DNA from: WJMT01 sp964445575
GTDB taxonomy: Bacteria; Acidobacteriota; Aminicenantia; Aminicenantales; Aminicenantaceae
Direction of reading: 5' to 3'
NCBI GenBank assembly: GCA_964445575.1
Contig: CAYULB010000006.1
Location: forward strand, 4,988-68,987
DNA: 64,000 bases
A program made the translations under genes and the position numbers. Under the pieces are notes generated by a model, which ran no database searches, was not told the DNA's origin, and was given only the letters and a program-made list of their open reading frames with translations. Below are positions 48,814 to 57,556 of the stretch, one piece after another (position 1 is the first letter of the stretch; each line of letters opens with the position of its first letter).

Positions 48814-51339
48814 ATGTTTAGTGAGATAAAAATTAAAAAGGCTGCGCAGCATAATCTTAAAAATATAGATGTCAATCTTCCCAGAAACAAGATGATTGTT
48901 ATCACTGGACCCAGCGGGTCTGGAAAATCCTCCCTTGCTTTTGATACCTTGTTTGCTGAAGGCCAGAGGAGGTATATTGAATGCTTGTCAGCTTATGCCA
49001 GACAGTACCTCGAACAGATGGAAAAACCAGAGATGGAATCCATTGAAGGGATATCTCCCTCCATTTCCATTGACCAGAGAACCATTTCCACAAACCCGCG
49101 TTCCACAGTAGGGACTGTGATCGAGGTGTATGACTTTCTGAGGCTGCTGTTTGCAAGGGTAGGCACCCCTCATTGTCCTCAATGCGGCCGCAAAGTAAGC
49201 TCTCAGACTTCCCAACAGATATTAGAAAAAATATTACAGAAAAATAAAGGCCGTACCTTAAAAATTCTTTCTCCGGTTGTCAAAGGGAGAAAAGGAGAAT
49301 ATGGAAAGCTGTTTGAGAGGATGAGGAAAAAAGGATTTCTTTGGGCCAGGGTGGATGGGCAGTTTCGTGAGCTGGAGAGTGAAATAAGTTTAACCAGAAC
49401 TAAAATACATCATATTGAAGTTTTAGTGGATGAAGTGGCTGTATCCTCAGAATCAGCTTCAAGACTCAAGGAGTCGGTTGAAAAAGCCTTAGAAATGTCA
49501 GAGGGAGACCTGATTCTGGTGGATGAAAAAGGAGACGAGGTCCTCTATTCTTTGAATCTCCTGTGTCCTTTTTGTGAGATCAGTCTTCCTGAGCTGGAGC
49601 CCCGAACGTTTTCCTTTAACAGTCCGTACGGAGCCTGTCCCCACTGCAATGGTATTGGATTCAAGACAACTTCAGACAGCCGGGGAAAGCTTGGTGTGAG
49701 TGAGGAACTGTGCCCTTTTTGCATGGGGAGCCGCCTGAGAAAGGAAAGTCTGTCAGTAAAAATAAAAAACAAAAATATTTTTGAATTGAGCTGCCTCCCC
49801 ATTCAAAGGCTGAGGCAGGAACTTCAGAGCTTTGGGTTTGATGATAAAGACCGCTTCATAGCAGCTAGGATTCTAAAGGAAATCCATTCCCGTCTTTTTG
49901 TCATGGACAGGTTAGGAATGTCCTATCTTCATTTAGCAAGGACCACCAGTTCACTTTCGGGAGGAGAAGCGCGCCGGATTCGTCTGGCGGCCCAGGTTGG
50001 AATTCAGTTGAGAGGGGTGCTTTATGTGCTGGATGAACCAACCATAGGGCTTCACCAAAAAGACAACCAGAGACTCATCTCTCTGCTGAAAGAAGTAAGA
50101 GATCAGGGAAATTCTGTGGTGGTGGTTGAACATGACGAACAGACCATTCGTTCAGCAGACTTTATTTTGGATTTGGGACCTGGAGCCGGTGAAAAAGGGG
50201 GAGAGAAAGTTGCGGAAGGAAGCTTTGAACAGATTGTCTCATCTTATGATTCATTGACTTCAAAGTACCTAAGACATCAGAAATTTATTTCCACACCCAA
50301 AAAAAGAAGAATTCCCAAAAGATGGTTGACTATCAAGAATGCGGCTGAACACAATTTGAAGAACATTGATGTTCAATTTCCGGTTTCAGCTTTTACTGTG
50401 GTCACAGGTCTTTCTGGATCGGGAAAAAGCACTCTGGTCTATGATATTCTGTATAAGAAGCTGTCAAACATTTATCACAATTCAAAAAGCAGACCAGGAA
50501 CCCATGATTCTATTACAGGGATAGAAAGCATTAACAAAGTGGTCTCTGTTGATCAGAAACCGATCGGGAGGACTCCTCGTTCCAATCCAGCAACCTACAC
50601 GGGATTATTTACTGAATTGAGAAAACTGTTTGCTATGACCCCAGAGGCTAAAATGAGGGGATTCAAGCCGGGCAGATTCAGCTTTAATATCCCCGGAGGG
50701 AGATGTGAAGAATGCCGTGGTGCAGGATTGAGAAAAATTGAAATGCATTTCCTCCCGGATGTTTTTGTCACATGTGACCGATGCGGAGGAAGACGTTATA
50801 ATAAAGAAACCCTCGAAGTTCGCTACAAGGGAAAAACCACTGCAGATTTTCTTGAAATGACAGTCAGTGAGGCCTATGAATATTTGAAAGCTCATCCCAA
50901 GTTGAAATCCAAATTAGGAATACTGAATCGGGTAGGCCTCAGTTATCTCCGACTTGGACAGCCTGCCCCTCAGCTTTCAGGTGGAGAGGCTCAGAGGATC
51001 AAGCTGACCAAGGAATTGAGCAAAAAAAACACCGGGCAGACAGTTTATATCTTAGACGAACCCACCACCGGACTTCATTTTGATGATGTCAGAAAGCTTT
51101 TAAAAGTACTTTCTGAACTGGTCACTTTAGGAAATACAGTTATTGTTATTGAACATAATCTTGATGTTATTAAGTTTGCGGATTATATTATTGATTTGGG
51201 GCCTGAAGGGGGAGATGAAGGAGGGTGGGTCGTGGCTTCTGGTTCCCCTGAAAGAGTGGCGGAAGAAAAAAAGTCTTATACTGGTTGGTTTTTGAAAAAA
51301 GTGCTTCAGGGGGACAAAAGTTTTTTTAAAAAAAATTAA
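48814..51339 (+). CDS. uvrA: Excinuclease ABC subunit A, compact form
   Basis: Damage-recognition ATPase of nucleotide excision repair, 841 aa against about 940 for E. coli UvrA. Two ABC ATPase modules are present (GPSGSGKSS, LSGGEARRIRLA, VLDEPTIGLH; and GLSGSGKST, LSGGEAQRIKL, ILDEPTTGLH). The UvrB-binding region (about 118-250) and the C-terminal zinc module CEEC...CDRC are also present. The first zinc module (CPFC-x20-CPHC) is complete. It is joined after only about 22 residues to the next CPFC, where E. coli has roughly 130, so about 100 residues of the first signature region are missing. The frame is continuous, so this is a natural compact form rather than a frameshift. Confidence 0.95.
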   Translation: MFSEIKIKKAAQHNLKNIDVNLPRNKMIVITGPSGSGKSSLAFDTLFAEGQRRYIECLSAYARQYLEQMEKPEMESIEGISPSISIDQRTISTNPRSTVGTVIEVYDFLRLLFARVGTPHCPQCGRKVSSQTSQQILEKILQKNKGRTLKILSPVVKGRKGEYGKLFERMRKKGFLWARVDGQFRELESEISLTRTKIHHIEVLVDEVAVSSESASRLKESVEKALEMSEGDLILVDEKGDEVLYSLNLLCPFCEISLPELEPRTFSFNSPYGACPHCNGIGFKTTSDSRGKLGVSEELCPFCMGSRLRKESLSVKIKNKNIFELSCLPIQRLRQELQSFGFDDKDRFIAARILKEIHSRLFVMDRLGMSYLHLARTTSSLSGGEARRIRLAAQVGIQLRGVLYVLDEPTIGLHQKDNQRLISLLKEVRDQGNSVVVVEHDEQTIRSADFILDLGPGAGEKGGEKVAEGSFEQIVSSYDSLTSKYLRHQKFISTPKKRRIPKRWLTIKNAAEHNLKNIDVQFPVSAFTVVTGLSGSGKSTLVYDILYKKLSNIYHNSKSRPGTHDSITGIESINKVVSVDQKPIGRTPRSNPATYTGLFTELRKLFAMTPEAKMRGFKPGRFSFNIPGGRCEECRGAGLRKIEMHFLPDVFVTCDRCGGRRYNKETLEVRYKGKTTADFLEMTVSEAYEYLKAHPKLKSKLGILNRVGLSYLRLGQPAPQLSGGEAQRIKLTKELSKKNTGQTVYILDEPTTGLHFDDVRKLLKVLSELVTLGNTVIVIEHNLDVIKFADYIIDLGPEGGDEGGWVVASGSPERVAEEKKSYTGWFLKKVLQGDKSFFKKN

Positions 51340-51352
51340 GATTGGAGGAAAA

Positions 51353-54300
51353 ATGAGAAAAAACAAATCCTCGGGTTTGGTGTCATTGTCAGTATGTTTT
51401 GCTTTGATTTTTCTTTTTCAGAGCGTTCTTTTGGGAGAAAAAGCATTATCTACCGAACAGTTGGATATCTTCAAATGGAGACATATCGGACCCTTTACTT
51501 TTTCAGGAAGAATGACTGACTTTGCTGTTCCCAAAGGTCAAAGTAAGGTGTATTATGTAGCCACTGCTTCTGGAGGGATATGGAAGACAGAGGACGGAGG
51601 GATCAGCTTCTCATCCATATTTGACGACTATGGAAACATGAGTATAGGAAATATTGCCGTGGCTCCCTCAGACCCGAACAGAGTGTATGTAGGCACCGGT
51701 GAAGCATTGCACGCAAGGTCGAGCGCCCACGGAAATGGAATGTGGAGGTCTGATGATGCGGGGAAGACATGGAAGCACATTGGTCTTGAGGAAAGTTATT
51801 TCATTCCTAAAATAGCAGTGGATCATAAAAATCCAGACATCGTGTATGTAGCGGCTGAAGGGAAACTCTATGATAATGAAATGGACTGTCAGCGGGGATT
51901 GTATAAAACAGTGGATGGCGGAGAGACATGGGAGAGAGTGCTGGACCTCAAAGACAGAGGCGTGGGTGATTTTGTCATTGATCCTACCAATTCTAATGTG
52001 GTCATAGCTGGGGCCTATAAGACCTACAGAAGGACCTGGACTTTTATTGACAGACAGCCTGAAAACCATTTTTATAAAACAGTGGATGGTGGAAAGACCT
52101 GGAAGAAATTGACCAACGGCCTTCCTTTGGATATAAAGACAGGCTGGAACGGCATAACCCTATATCCCAAGGACTCCCGTATTGTCTATATACGCATGGA
52201 CGAGGAAGTGGACCTCGGTTTGGACCAGCGCGAGAACCGGCAGCTCTACAGAGCGGGCCGTTTGTTTAAAGATGATTATTATTTCAACAAGTTCAAGGCT
52301 TATAAAATAGCTCCAGCTCTTATGAAGATGGTTGATTTTGAGCCTCTTGCTGCAGAAAACGAAAGGGAATTAGTGGAAAAGATCAATGAATTGATAAAGG
52401 ATAAGGATTTCCTCAAAGATACAGATGTAAACCTGGATGAGTTTATAAAAAAAGCAAAGCAGGTCTATAAAAAGCAGGATGATATTCTTGATGAGATGGC
52501 AGAAGTTGAAGAGCTGCTGAATGAAGCAAAACAATCTGAACAAAAACAAGGGGAAGAAGAAGGAGATGAAAAAGAACCTAAAGGAAGGCATCAAGTCTTC
52601 AACCGGTTTGTCATTCAGACTCTTTATGCTCCTGTTTTTCAAGCCATGGAACCTGTGACCAAATCAGGAGTTATCTATCGATCTGAAGACCAGGGAGAGA
52701 CCTGGAGGAGAATGACTGAATACAAAATATCCGGCGGAAGCATCCAGGTCAATGACATCGAAGCTGGTTATTCAGGAAGGATTGAAGTGGATCCAAACAA
52801 TGACCAGATTCTGTATGCGGTGGAAGTCTATCCCAAAGTTTCTGAAGATGGAGGAAAGACCTTTAAAAATACCACCTGGTCGGGATGGCACAAATGCCAT
52901 GTGGATATGAGGGGAATATGGATCGACCCTCTTGATTCGGATCATATTTTATCTGCCAATGACGGGGGAGTCAGTGAAACTTGGGATAGAGGAAAGCACT
53001 GGTCGCAAAAAGAAACCATAAGCGCCCAACAGTTTTACGACATATCCGTTGATAATGAAATGCCTTATCATGTGATGGGCGGAACCCAGGATAACGGCAG
53101 TTGGATCGGCCCCTCGCAGAACAGGAATCAGTATGGAGTTTATCCTGCGGACTGGACTTATCTTCCCTCAGGAGATGGTTTTTATGTGGTCAGGGACTGG
53201 TGGAACCCAGAGTTTATTTATTTTGAAAGTCAGTTTGGCAATTCCAGAAGGATGAATTTAAAAACCGGAGAAATCATCAGCCTTTCCAAGCGAAACACTC
53301 AGGAGGAAAGAGAAGCCGGCAAAGACCCTGAAAGGTATCAGTGGGATGCGCCTATAGTGCTGTCCCCCCACAACCCAGGGATTGTGTATGTCTGTTCCCA
53401 GCATGTGCATATGTCCGCCAGCCGGGGAGAACCCGGTACTTTTGTGACCATAAGTCCTGACCTTTCCAAGAAAAATAAAGAACGGATTGAGCTTTCTAAA
53501 CTGACCAATCTTCAGTACGCCACTATCTATACCTTTGCAGAATCACCTGTTAAACCCGGTGTGTACTGGGCTGGAACTGATGACGGGAACCTCCAGCTCA
53601 GCACTGACGGAGGAAACAGCTGGATCAATATCACGGAAAAGTTCTATCAGGAAAACAGCAAACCAAAAACAGGAGCACAAGAAGCCAGAATTCCTTATGA
53701 CAGATGGGTGACTAAAGTGGAGCCTTCAGCACACAAACTGGAACGATGCTATGTCACTTATTCTGGTTACAGGACTCATAATGAGGATGATTCCTATATA
53801 TATGTGACAGAAGATATGGGGAAGACATGGAAAAACCTATCCGGAGGAATGAAAAATCCAGTTAGAGATATTGAAGAGGACCCCGATAATCCAGATATTC
53901 TTTATCTGGCAACTGATTACGGGCTTTTTGTGTCAATTGACAGAGGAGAGACGTGGGAAAATATGTCTTCTTCAGCCCCTGATGTGATCATCATGAGTCT
54001 GGACATCCAGGAAAGGGAAAGAGATCTGGCCATAGGGACCTACGGAAGAGGCATATACACAGCGGATATATATCCGTTTAAAGAGTTTTCCAATGAAGCC
54101 TTAGAGAAAGAACACCATCTCTTTGAGATTCAGCGGGCTGTGAAATGGAATAGGTATGAGCGAAGAGGCCAGACCTATGGAGAATTTGCGAGAGTACCCA
54201 ATCCGGATGTGGGGGCCACATTTTATTATTTTCTTAAAGAGAAGACAGAGCCTGTGAAGATATCCATTAGAGACCTGAAGGGCCAAGAGCTTTTTGCCAT

Positions 54301-54499
54301 AAAAGGCGGTTCAGACCAAGGATTGCATAAAATATTCTGGGACCTCAGAAAAAAACCGGAAGAAGAGGATGATACGTCTAGATGGAGGAGAAGAGGAGAA
54401 ATTGTTGATGCCGGGAACTATGAAGTGGTTTTAGTCATCGGAGATAAGGAAGTTATGAGTCAAACTTTAAAAATCATTGATGACCCCCTGTTTCATTGA
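51353..54499 (+). CDS. Exported VPS10/sortilin-like BNR-repeat protein
   Basis: Large (1048 aa) secreted or periplasmic beta-propeller protein of the type often annotated as a glycosyl hydrolase. A signal peptide (about 1-30) precedes two propeller regions with Asp-box/BNR repeats: IWKTEDGGISF, LYKTVDGGETWERV, FYKTVDGGKTWKKL, IYRSEDQGETWRRM, VSEDGGKTFK, LSTDGGNSWINI, YVTEDMGKTWKNL and VSIDRGETWENM. A charged helical insert (about 335-415) interrupts the first. A C-terminal beta domain (about 925-1048) resembles a secretion or FlgD-like sandwich. GGAGG lies 5 bases upstream. It follows uvrA by 13 bases. Catalytic activity cannot be assigned. Confidence 0.85.
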   Translation: MRKNKSSGLVSLSVCFALIFLFQSVLLGEKALSTEQLDIFKWRHIGPFTFSGRMTDFAVPKGQSKVYYVATASGGIWKTEDGGISFSSIFDDYGNMSIGNIAVAPSDPNRVYVGTGEALHARSSAHGNGMWRSDDAGKTWKHIGLEESYFIPKIAVDHKNPDIVYVAAEGKLYDNEMDCQRGLYKTVDGGETWERVLDLKDRGVGDFVIDPTNSNVVIAGAYKTYRRTWTFIDRQPENHFYKTVDGGKTWKKLTNGLPLDIKTGWNGITLYPKDSRIVYIRMDEEVDLGLDQRENRQLYRAGRLFKDDYYFNKFKAYKIAPALMKMVDFEPLAAENERELVEKINELIKDKDFLKDTDVNLDEFIKKAKQVYKKQDDILDEMAEVEELLNEAKQSEQKQGEEEGDEKEPKGRHQVFNRFVIQTLYAPVFQAMEPVTKSGVIYRSEDQGETWRRMTEYKISGGSIQVNDIEAGYSGRIEVDPNNDQILYAVEVYPKVSEDGGKTFKNTTWSGWHKCHVDMRGIWIDPLDSDHILSANDGGVSETWDRGKHWSQKETISAQQFYDISVDNEMPYHVMGGTQDNGSWIGPSQNRNQYGVYPADWTYLPSGDGFYVVRDWWNPEFIYFESQFGNSRRMNLKTGEIISLSKRNTQEEREAGKDPERYQWDAPIVLSPHNPGIVYVCSQHVHMSASRGEPGTFVTISPDLSKKNKERIELSKLTNLQYATIYTFAESPVKPGVYWAGTDDGNLQLSTDGGNSWINITEKFYQENSKPKTGAQEARIPYDRWVTKVEPSAHKLERCYVTYSGYRTHNEDDSYIYVTEDMGKTWKNLSGGMKNPVRDIEEDPDNPDILYLATDYGLFVSIDRGETWENMSSSAPDVIIMSLDIQERERDLAIGTYGRGIYTADIYPFKEFSNEALEKEHHLFEIQRAVKWNRYERRGQTYGEFARVPNPDVGATFYYFLKEKTEPVKISIRDLKGQELFAIKGGSDQGLHKIFWDLRKKPEEEDDTSRWRRRGEIVDAGNYEVVLVIGDKEVMSQTLKIIDDPLFH

Positions 54500-54578
54500 T
54501 TGGATAGAAAGAAGAGACTGATTTCAGGAAAAAACTGAGATTTAAAAAAGGATTTTTAGTTAAGGAGATTTTAGAGAA

Positions 54579-55580
54579 GTGTCATTTGATGATATTGTTG
54601 GTAATGAGAGAGCCAAAAGCATTCTGAGGAAATCTCTGATGAGGGGAAGGGTTCCCAGTGCCCTTTTGTTTTCTGGGCCCAGAGGAGTTGGCAAGAGGGA
54701 CGCAGCTTTGGTTCTTGCTAAGGCCCTGAACTGCCTCCAAAAAAAAGACGACTCTTGTGGGGAGTGCTCATCATGTAGAGCCATTGACAAGATAGACCGA
54801 GGGACTTTTCCGGATGTGATGAAGATAAAAGCTGAAAAGGATATTATAAAGATCGATCAAATAAGGCTGATCAAACAAGCTGCTTACCTGAAACCAATGA
54901 GAGGGAAAAGAAGAGTGTTCATAGTGGAACAAGCAGAGAAAATGAATCAAGAGGCTTCCAATTCTTTACTAAAAGTCTTAGAGGAGCCCCCTCTGTTTTC
55001 TCATATCATCCTCACCACGGAAAATCTTTTTTCCATACTGCCAACCATAAAGTCGCGGTGTCAGATTTTGAAATTTGTGCAGATTTCCGGATATGATATT
55101 CAGAAAAAATTGATAGAGAAAGGAACCGACGAACAAAGGGCCAAAATTATCTCTCTTTTAGTGCAGGGCAATTTAGAGCAAGCGCTGGAATTTGATTTGG
55201 AAGAAGCCGAGGACCAGAGGAGGAAAGCATTCCAAATGTTTTCCTCTTTAGTAAAAGGTAAAAAAACTGCCAGCATTTTTAAAAAATATTCAAGGATGCA
55301 GAAAAATAATTTTATCGAGAGCATGGAGCCCCTGTTAGAGATGATGTCATCTTTTTGCAGAGATATAATATTGCTAAAAATAGGGAAAAGAGATGAGTTG
55401 TTGATTAATCCGGATTATAAGGATAAATTGAGTGAGATTGAAAAAATCCTGGGTTTTGAGGAAACCGTGGAGTGTTTAAGAGTGATCGAAGAATGCATTG
55501 GATTGCTTGAGCGGAACATAAACAAAAAGATTCTCATGAATTCTATGACAGTCAACTTAATGGACAGAAGAAATGTCTGA
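54579..55580 (+). CDS. holB: DNA polymerase III delta-prime subunit
   Basis: Clamp-loader stator subunit. The 333 aa protein starts at GTG 54579 (MSFDDIVGNERAKSIL), with AAGGAG 11 bases upstream. It has a P-loop-like GPRGVGKRD, a four-cysteine zinc module (CLQKKDDSCGECSSC), VFIVEQAEKMNQEASNSLLKVLEEPP and the SRCQ motif near 160. It overlaps ricT by 8 bases; the same holB-ricT pairing is known in Firmicutes. Confidence 0.92.
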   Translation: MSFDDIVGNERAKSILRKSLMRGRVPSALLFSGPRGVGKRDAALVLAKALNCLQKKDDSCGECSSCRAIDKIDRGTFPDVMKIKAEKDIIKIDQIRLIKQAAYLKPMRGKRRVFIVEQAEKMNQEASNSLLKVLEEPPLFSHIILTTENLFSILPTIKSRCQILKFVQISGYDIQKKLIEKGTDEQRAKIISLLVQGNLEQALEFDLEEAEDQRRKAFQMFSSLVKGKKTASIFKKYSRMQKNNFIESMEPLLEMMSSFCRDIILLKIGKRDELLINPDYKDKLSEIEKILGFEETVECLRVIEECIGLLERNINKKILMNSMTVNLMDRRNV

Positions 55581-56253
55581 AATAGTTTATGTGTTTTCTG
55601 AGCGCCTCCAAAAGGTATTTCGAGCTGATAAAAAGGAATTTGATTTAAAAACAGGAGACATCTGTTTGATTGAATCTCCTCTGGGGGGTGAGCTGGCCGT
55701 GGTGGTGGATGCCCCTAAGAAAATAAGAAAAAACCTTAAAGCTGACAAGGGAGCTGCAAATGTTATTCGTAAAGCCACGGAAAAAGACAAAGAAAAGTTT
55801 GCCTGGATGAGAAAGAAAGAGAAGGAAGCTTTTGACTTCTGCCTGACGAAAATAAAAGAACGCAAACTCCCCATGAAACTGGTAAGAGTGAGATATTTTT
55901 TTGATGAGAAGAAGGGCATTTTCTACTACACAGCAGATGGTCGGATTGATTTTAGGGCTCTGGTTAAGGACCTGGCTAAACGGTTCCGGATGAGAATTGA
56001 GATGCGTCAGATTGGAGTTAGAGACGAGGCGAAAATGATCGGAGGGGTGGGCGTTTGCGGACGCAGGCTGTGCTGTGCCAGTTTTATGAAAAGTTTTGAG
56101 CCGGTGACAATACAAAAGGCAAAAAGACAGAATATAACCATAAATCCCACCAAGATATCAGGACTTTGCGGCCGGCTTATGTGCTGTCTTGCTTTTGAGG
56201 AAGAAAGCAAGGGTCGCATGTACAGTGAAGAAGAGGAAGTAGAAGAAGATTAA
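55573..56253 (+). CDS. ricT: RicT (YaaT)/PSP1-family protein
   Basis: In B. subtilis RicT works with RicA and RicF in an Fe-S complex that supports mRNA maturation by RNase Y. The 226 aa protein has the PSP1 C-terminal domain (about 55-150) and the conserved cysteine blocks GGVGVCGRRLCCASF and KISGLCGRLMCCLAFE. The link to holB supports the assignment. RicA and RicF partners are not in the window. Confidence 0.92.
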   Translation: MSEIVYVFSERLQKVFRADKKEFDLKTGDICLIESPLGGELAVVVDAPKKIRKNLKADKGAANVIRKATEKDKEKFAWMRKKEKEAFDFCLTKIKERKLPMKLVRVRYFFDEKKGIFYYTADGRIDFRALVKDLAKRFRMRIEMRQIGVRDEAKMIGGVGVCGRRLCCASFMKSFEPVTIQKAKRQNITINPTKISGLCGRLMCCLAFEEESKGRMYSEEEEVEED

Positions 56254-56288
56254 TTTTAGATTTTAAGACACCGGGTCACCCGAAAGCT

Positions 56289-56921
56289 CTACTGGGTATT
56301 CTGCCATGTAAACTGGATTTTACTCGATTCACTGATGAGGGTTCCTTGGGGTGAAAAAGCTTTTACCTGCCAGAAATAGCTTTTTCCTGGAGTCATTTTT
56401 GATTTGATCTCTTCAGGAAGGGATATGTAATTGTTCTGAGTGGTTTTTTCCCAGATCAGCTCATCATTGGATATCAAGACTTTGTATTCGATGTCTTTCC
56501 CTACGGCTTCCCACCTGAATTCAGAGGGAACAGCCTTGGAGATAAGAGTGATGGAGCGTCCTCTGACAGCCTCTTCTGTGATCATAAACTCAGGGGTTTT
56601 ATCTGTTACATTGGGAATAATGGCAAAAACCACGATTAAAATCAAAGCTGCAGTTAAAGCTGCAGATATGAGAGGTTTGGGGGATAAAAAGTCCATAACT
56701 TTTTCATAAATTGGATTTTTTGATTCTTCTTCTATCCGGATATCTTTAAATATGGTATCCGCCTTGTTTTTAATGGTCCAGATAAGTTCATTTTTTTCTT
56801 TAATTTGTTCAAAACAGTGGGGACAATTGAAAAAATGTTTTTCAAATTTTTCTTTTTTCTCCCTGCTCAGTCTGTTGAACAAGTAATCATCAATTAGGTT
56901 CTCATATCTGCATTTATCCAT
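56289..56921 (-). CDS. Anti-sigma factor with zinc finger, membrane helix and outer Fn3-like domain
   Basis: Probable regulator of the ECF sigma factor encoded just upstream. ATG 56921 is chosen over the GTG 9 bases earlier because AGGGG lies 8 bases before it. The 210 aa product has an HxxxCxxC zinc motif (H29, C33, C36), the ZAS-type anti-sigma signature. One membrane helix follows (about 83-105), then a periplasmic domain whose SYFWQVKAFSPQG strand pattern resembles a fibronectin-III fold. It is convergent with ricT. Confidence 0.8.
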   Translation of the reverse strand: MDKCRYENLIDDYLFNRLSREKKEKFEKHFFNCPHCFEQIKEKNELIWTIKNKADTIFKDIRIEEESKNPIYEKVMDFLSPKPLISAALTAALILIVVFAIIPNVTDKTPEFMITEEAVRGRSITLISKAVPSEFRWEAVGKDIEYKVLISNDELIWEKTTQNNYISLPEEIKSKMTPGKSYFWQVKAFSPQGTLISESSKIQFTWQNTQ

Positions 56922-56984
56922 TGATCTCACCCCTAATTTAATTTCATTAGTTTAGTCGAAATAAATGCATAATTACGGAAGATT

Positions 56985-57488
56985 TTATTCATTTATTAGC
57001 TTTTTTAGTAATTTTTGGGCATAATGCACTCTTTCGCTCACTCTTCTGGGAGAAATGCCCAGTCTTTCAGCCACTTCTTTCCGGGCGAGCCCCTTATAAT
57101 AGTAAAGATATAACACTTTTTTATATTTTGGTTTTAGTTCTTCTAGTTTTTCTGCCAGAATTTCTGATCTTTCCTTTTTTTCTATCTGTATATAGGGATC
57201 TGGGAACGGGTCGGCTTCAGGAATGAATTTCTTTAGTTTTTTGTTTTTTTGTCTTATGTAGTCCACGATTCTTCTTCTTGTTATGGTGTAAATAAAGGTG
57301 CCTATGGAAGATTCGCCTTTGAATTCACCATTTTTTATTTTTTCTATGGTATTGAGCATAATTTCATTAACGATATCTTCCCATTCAGGGGTATGGGAGC
57401 CGATTGATTTTTTTACTTTATAGGTAACGATAGGCCGGTATTGAGAAGTGATTTTATTAAGGTCGTAAGAGTTATCTTCTTTTTTCAC
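56985..57488 (-). CDS. ECF-type RNA polymerase sigma-70 family factor
   Basis: This 167 aa sigma factor has region 2 (EDIVNEIMLNTIEKI, IGTFIYTITRRRIVDYIRQ) and region 4 (YLYYYKGLARKEVAERLGISPRRVSERVHYAQ helix-turn-helix). The start is GTG 57488. A TTGCTA-17-TATAAT promoter ends 8 bases before it, so the transcript should begin 1-2 bases from the GTG. It is followed by an anti-sigma gene, 63 bases on. Confidence 0.92.
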   Translation of the reverse strand: MKKEDNSYDLNKITSQYRPIVTYKVKKSIGSHTPEWEDIVNEIMLNTIEKIKNGEFKGESSIGTFIYTITRRRIVDYIRQKNKKLKKFIPEADPFPDPYIQIEKKERSEILAEKLEELKPKYKKVLYLYYYKGLARKEVAERLGISPRRVSERVHYAQKLLKKLINE

Positions 57489-57496
57489 TTTCAGTC

Positions 57497-57525
57497 ATTA
57501 TAAAGGGTGTTTTATACATTAGCAA
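57497..57525 (-). promoter_or_regulatory. Sigma-70 promoter of the ECF sigma gene
   Basis: Minus-strand -35 TTGCTA (57520-57525), 17-base spacer, -10 TATAAT (57497-57502), with 8 bases to the GTG start and no Shine-Dalgarno site. Confidence 0.55.
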
Positions 57526-57556
57526 GTGTGGAATTTTCGTGATGAAGGTGGGGGAA

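Noticed and set aside
55645..56115. 156-codon minus-strand ORF
   Set aside because: It is a shadow of ricT; the real frame has conserved cysteine blocks.
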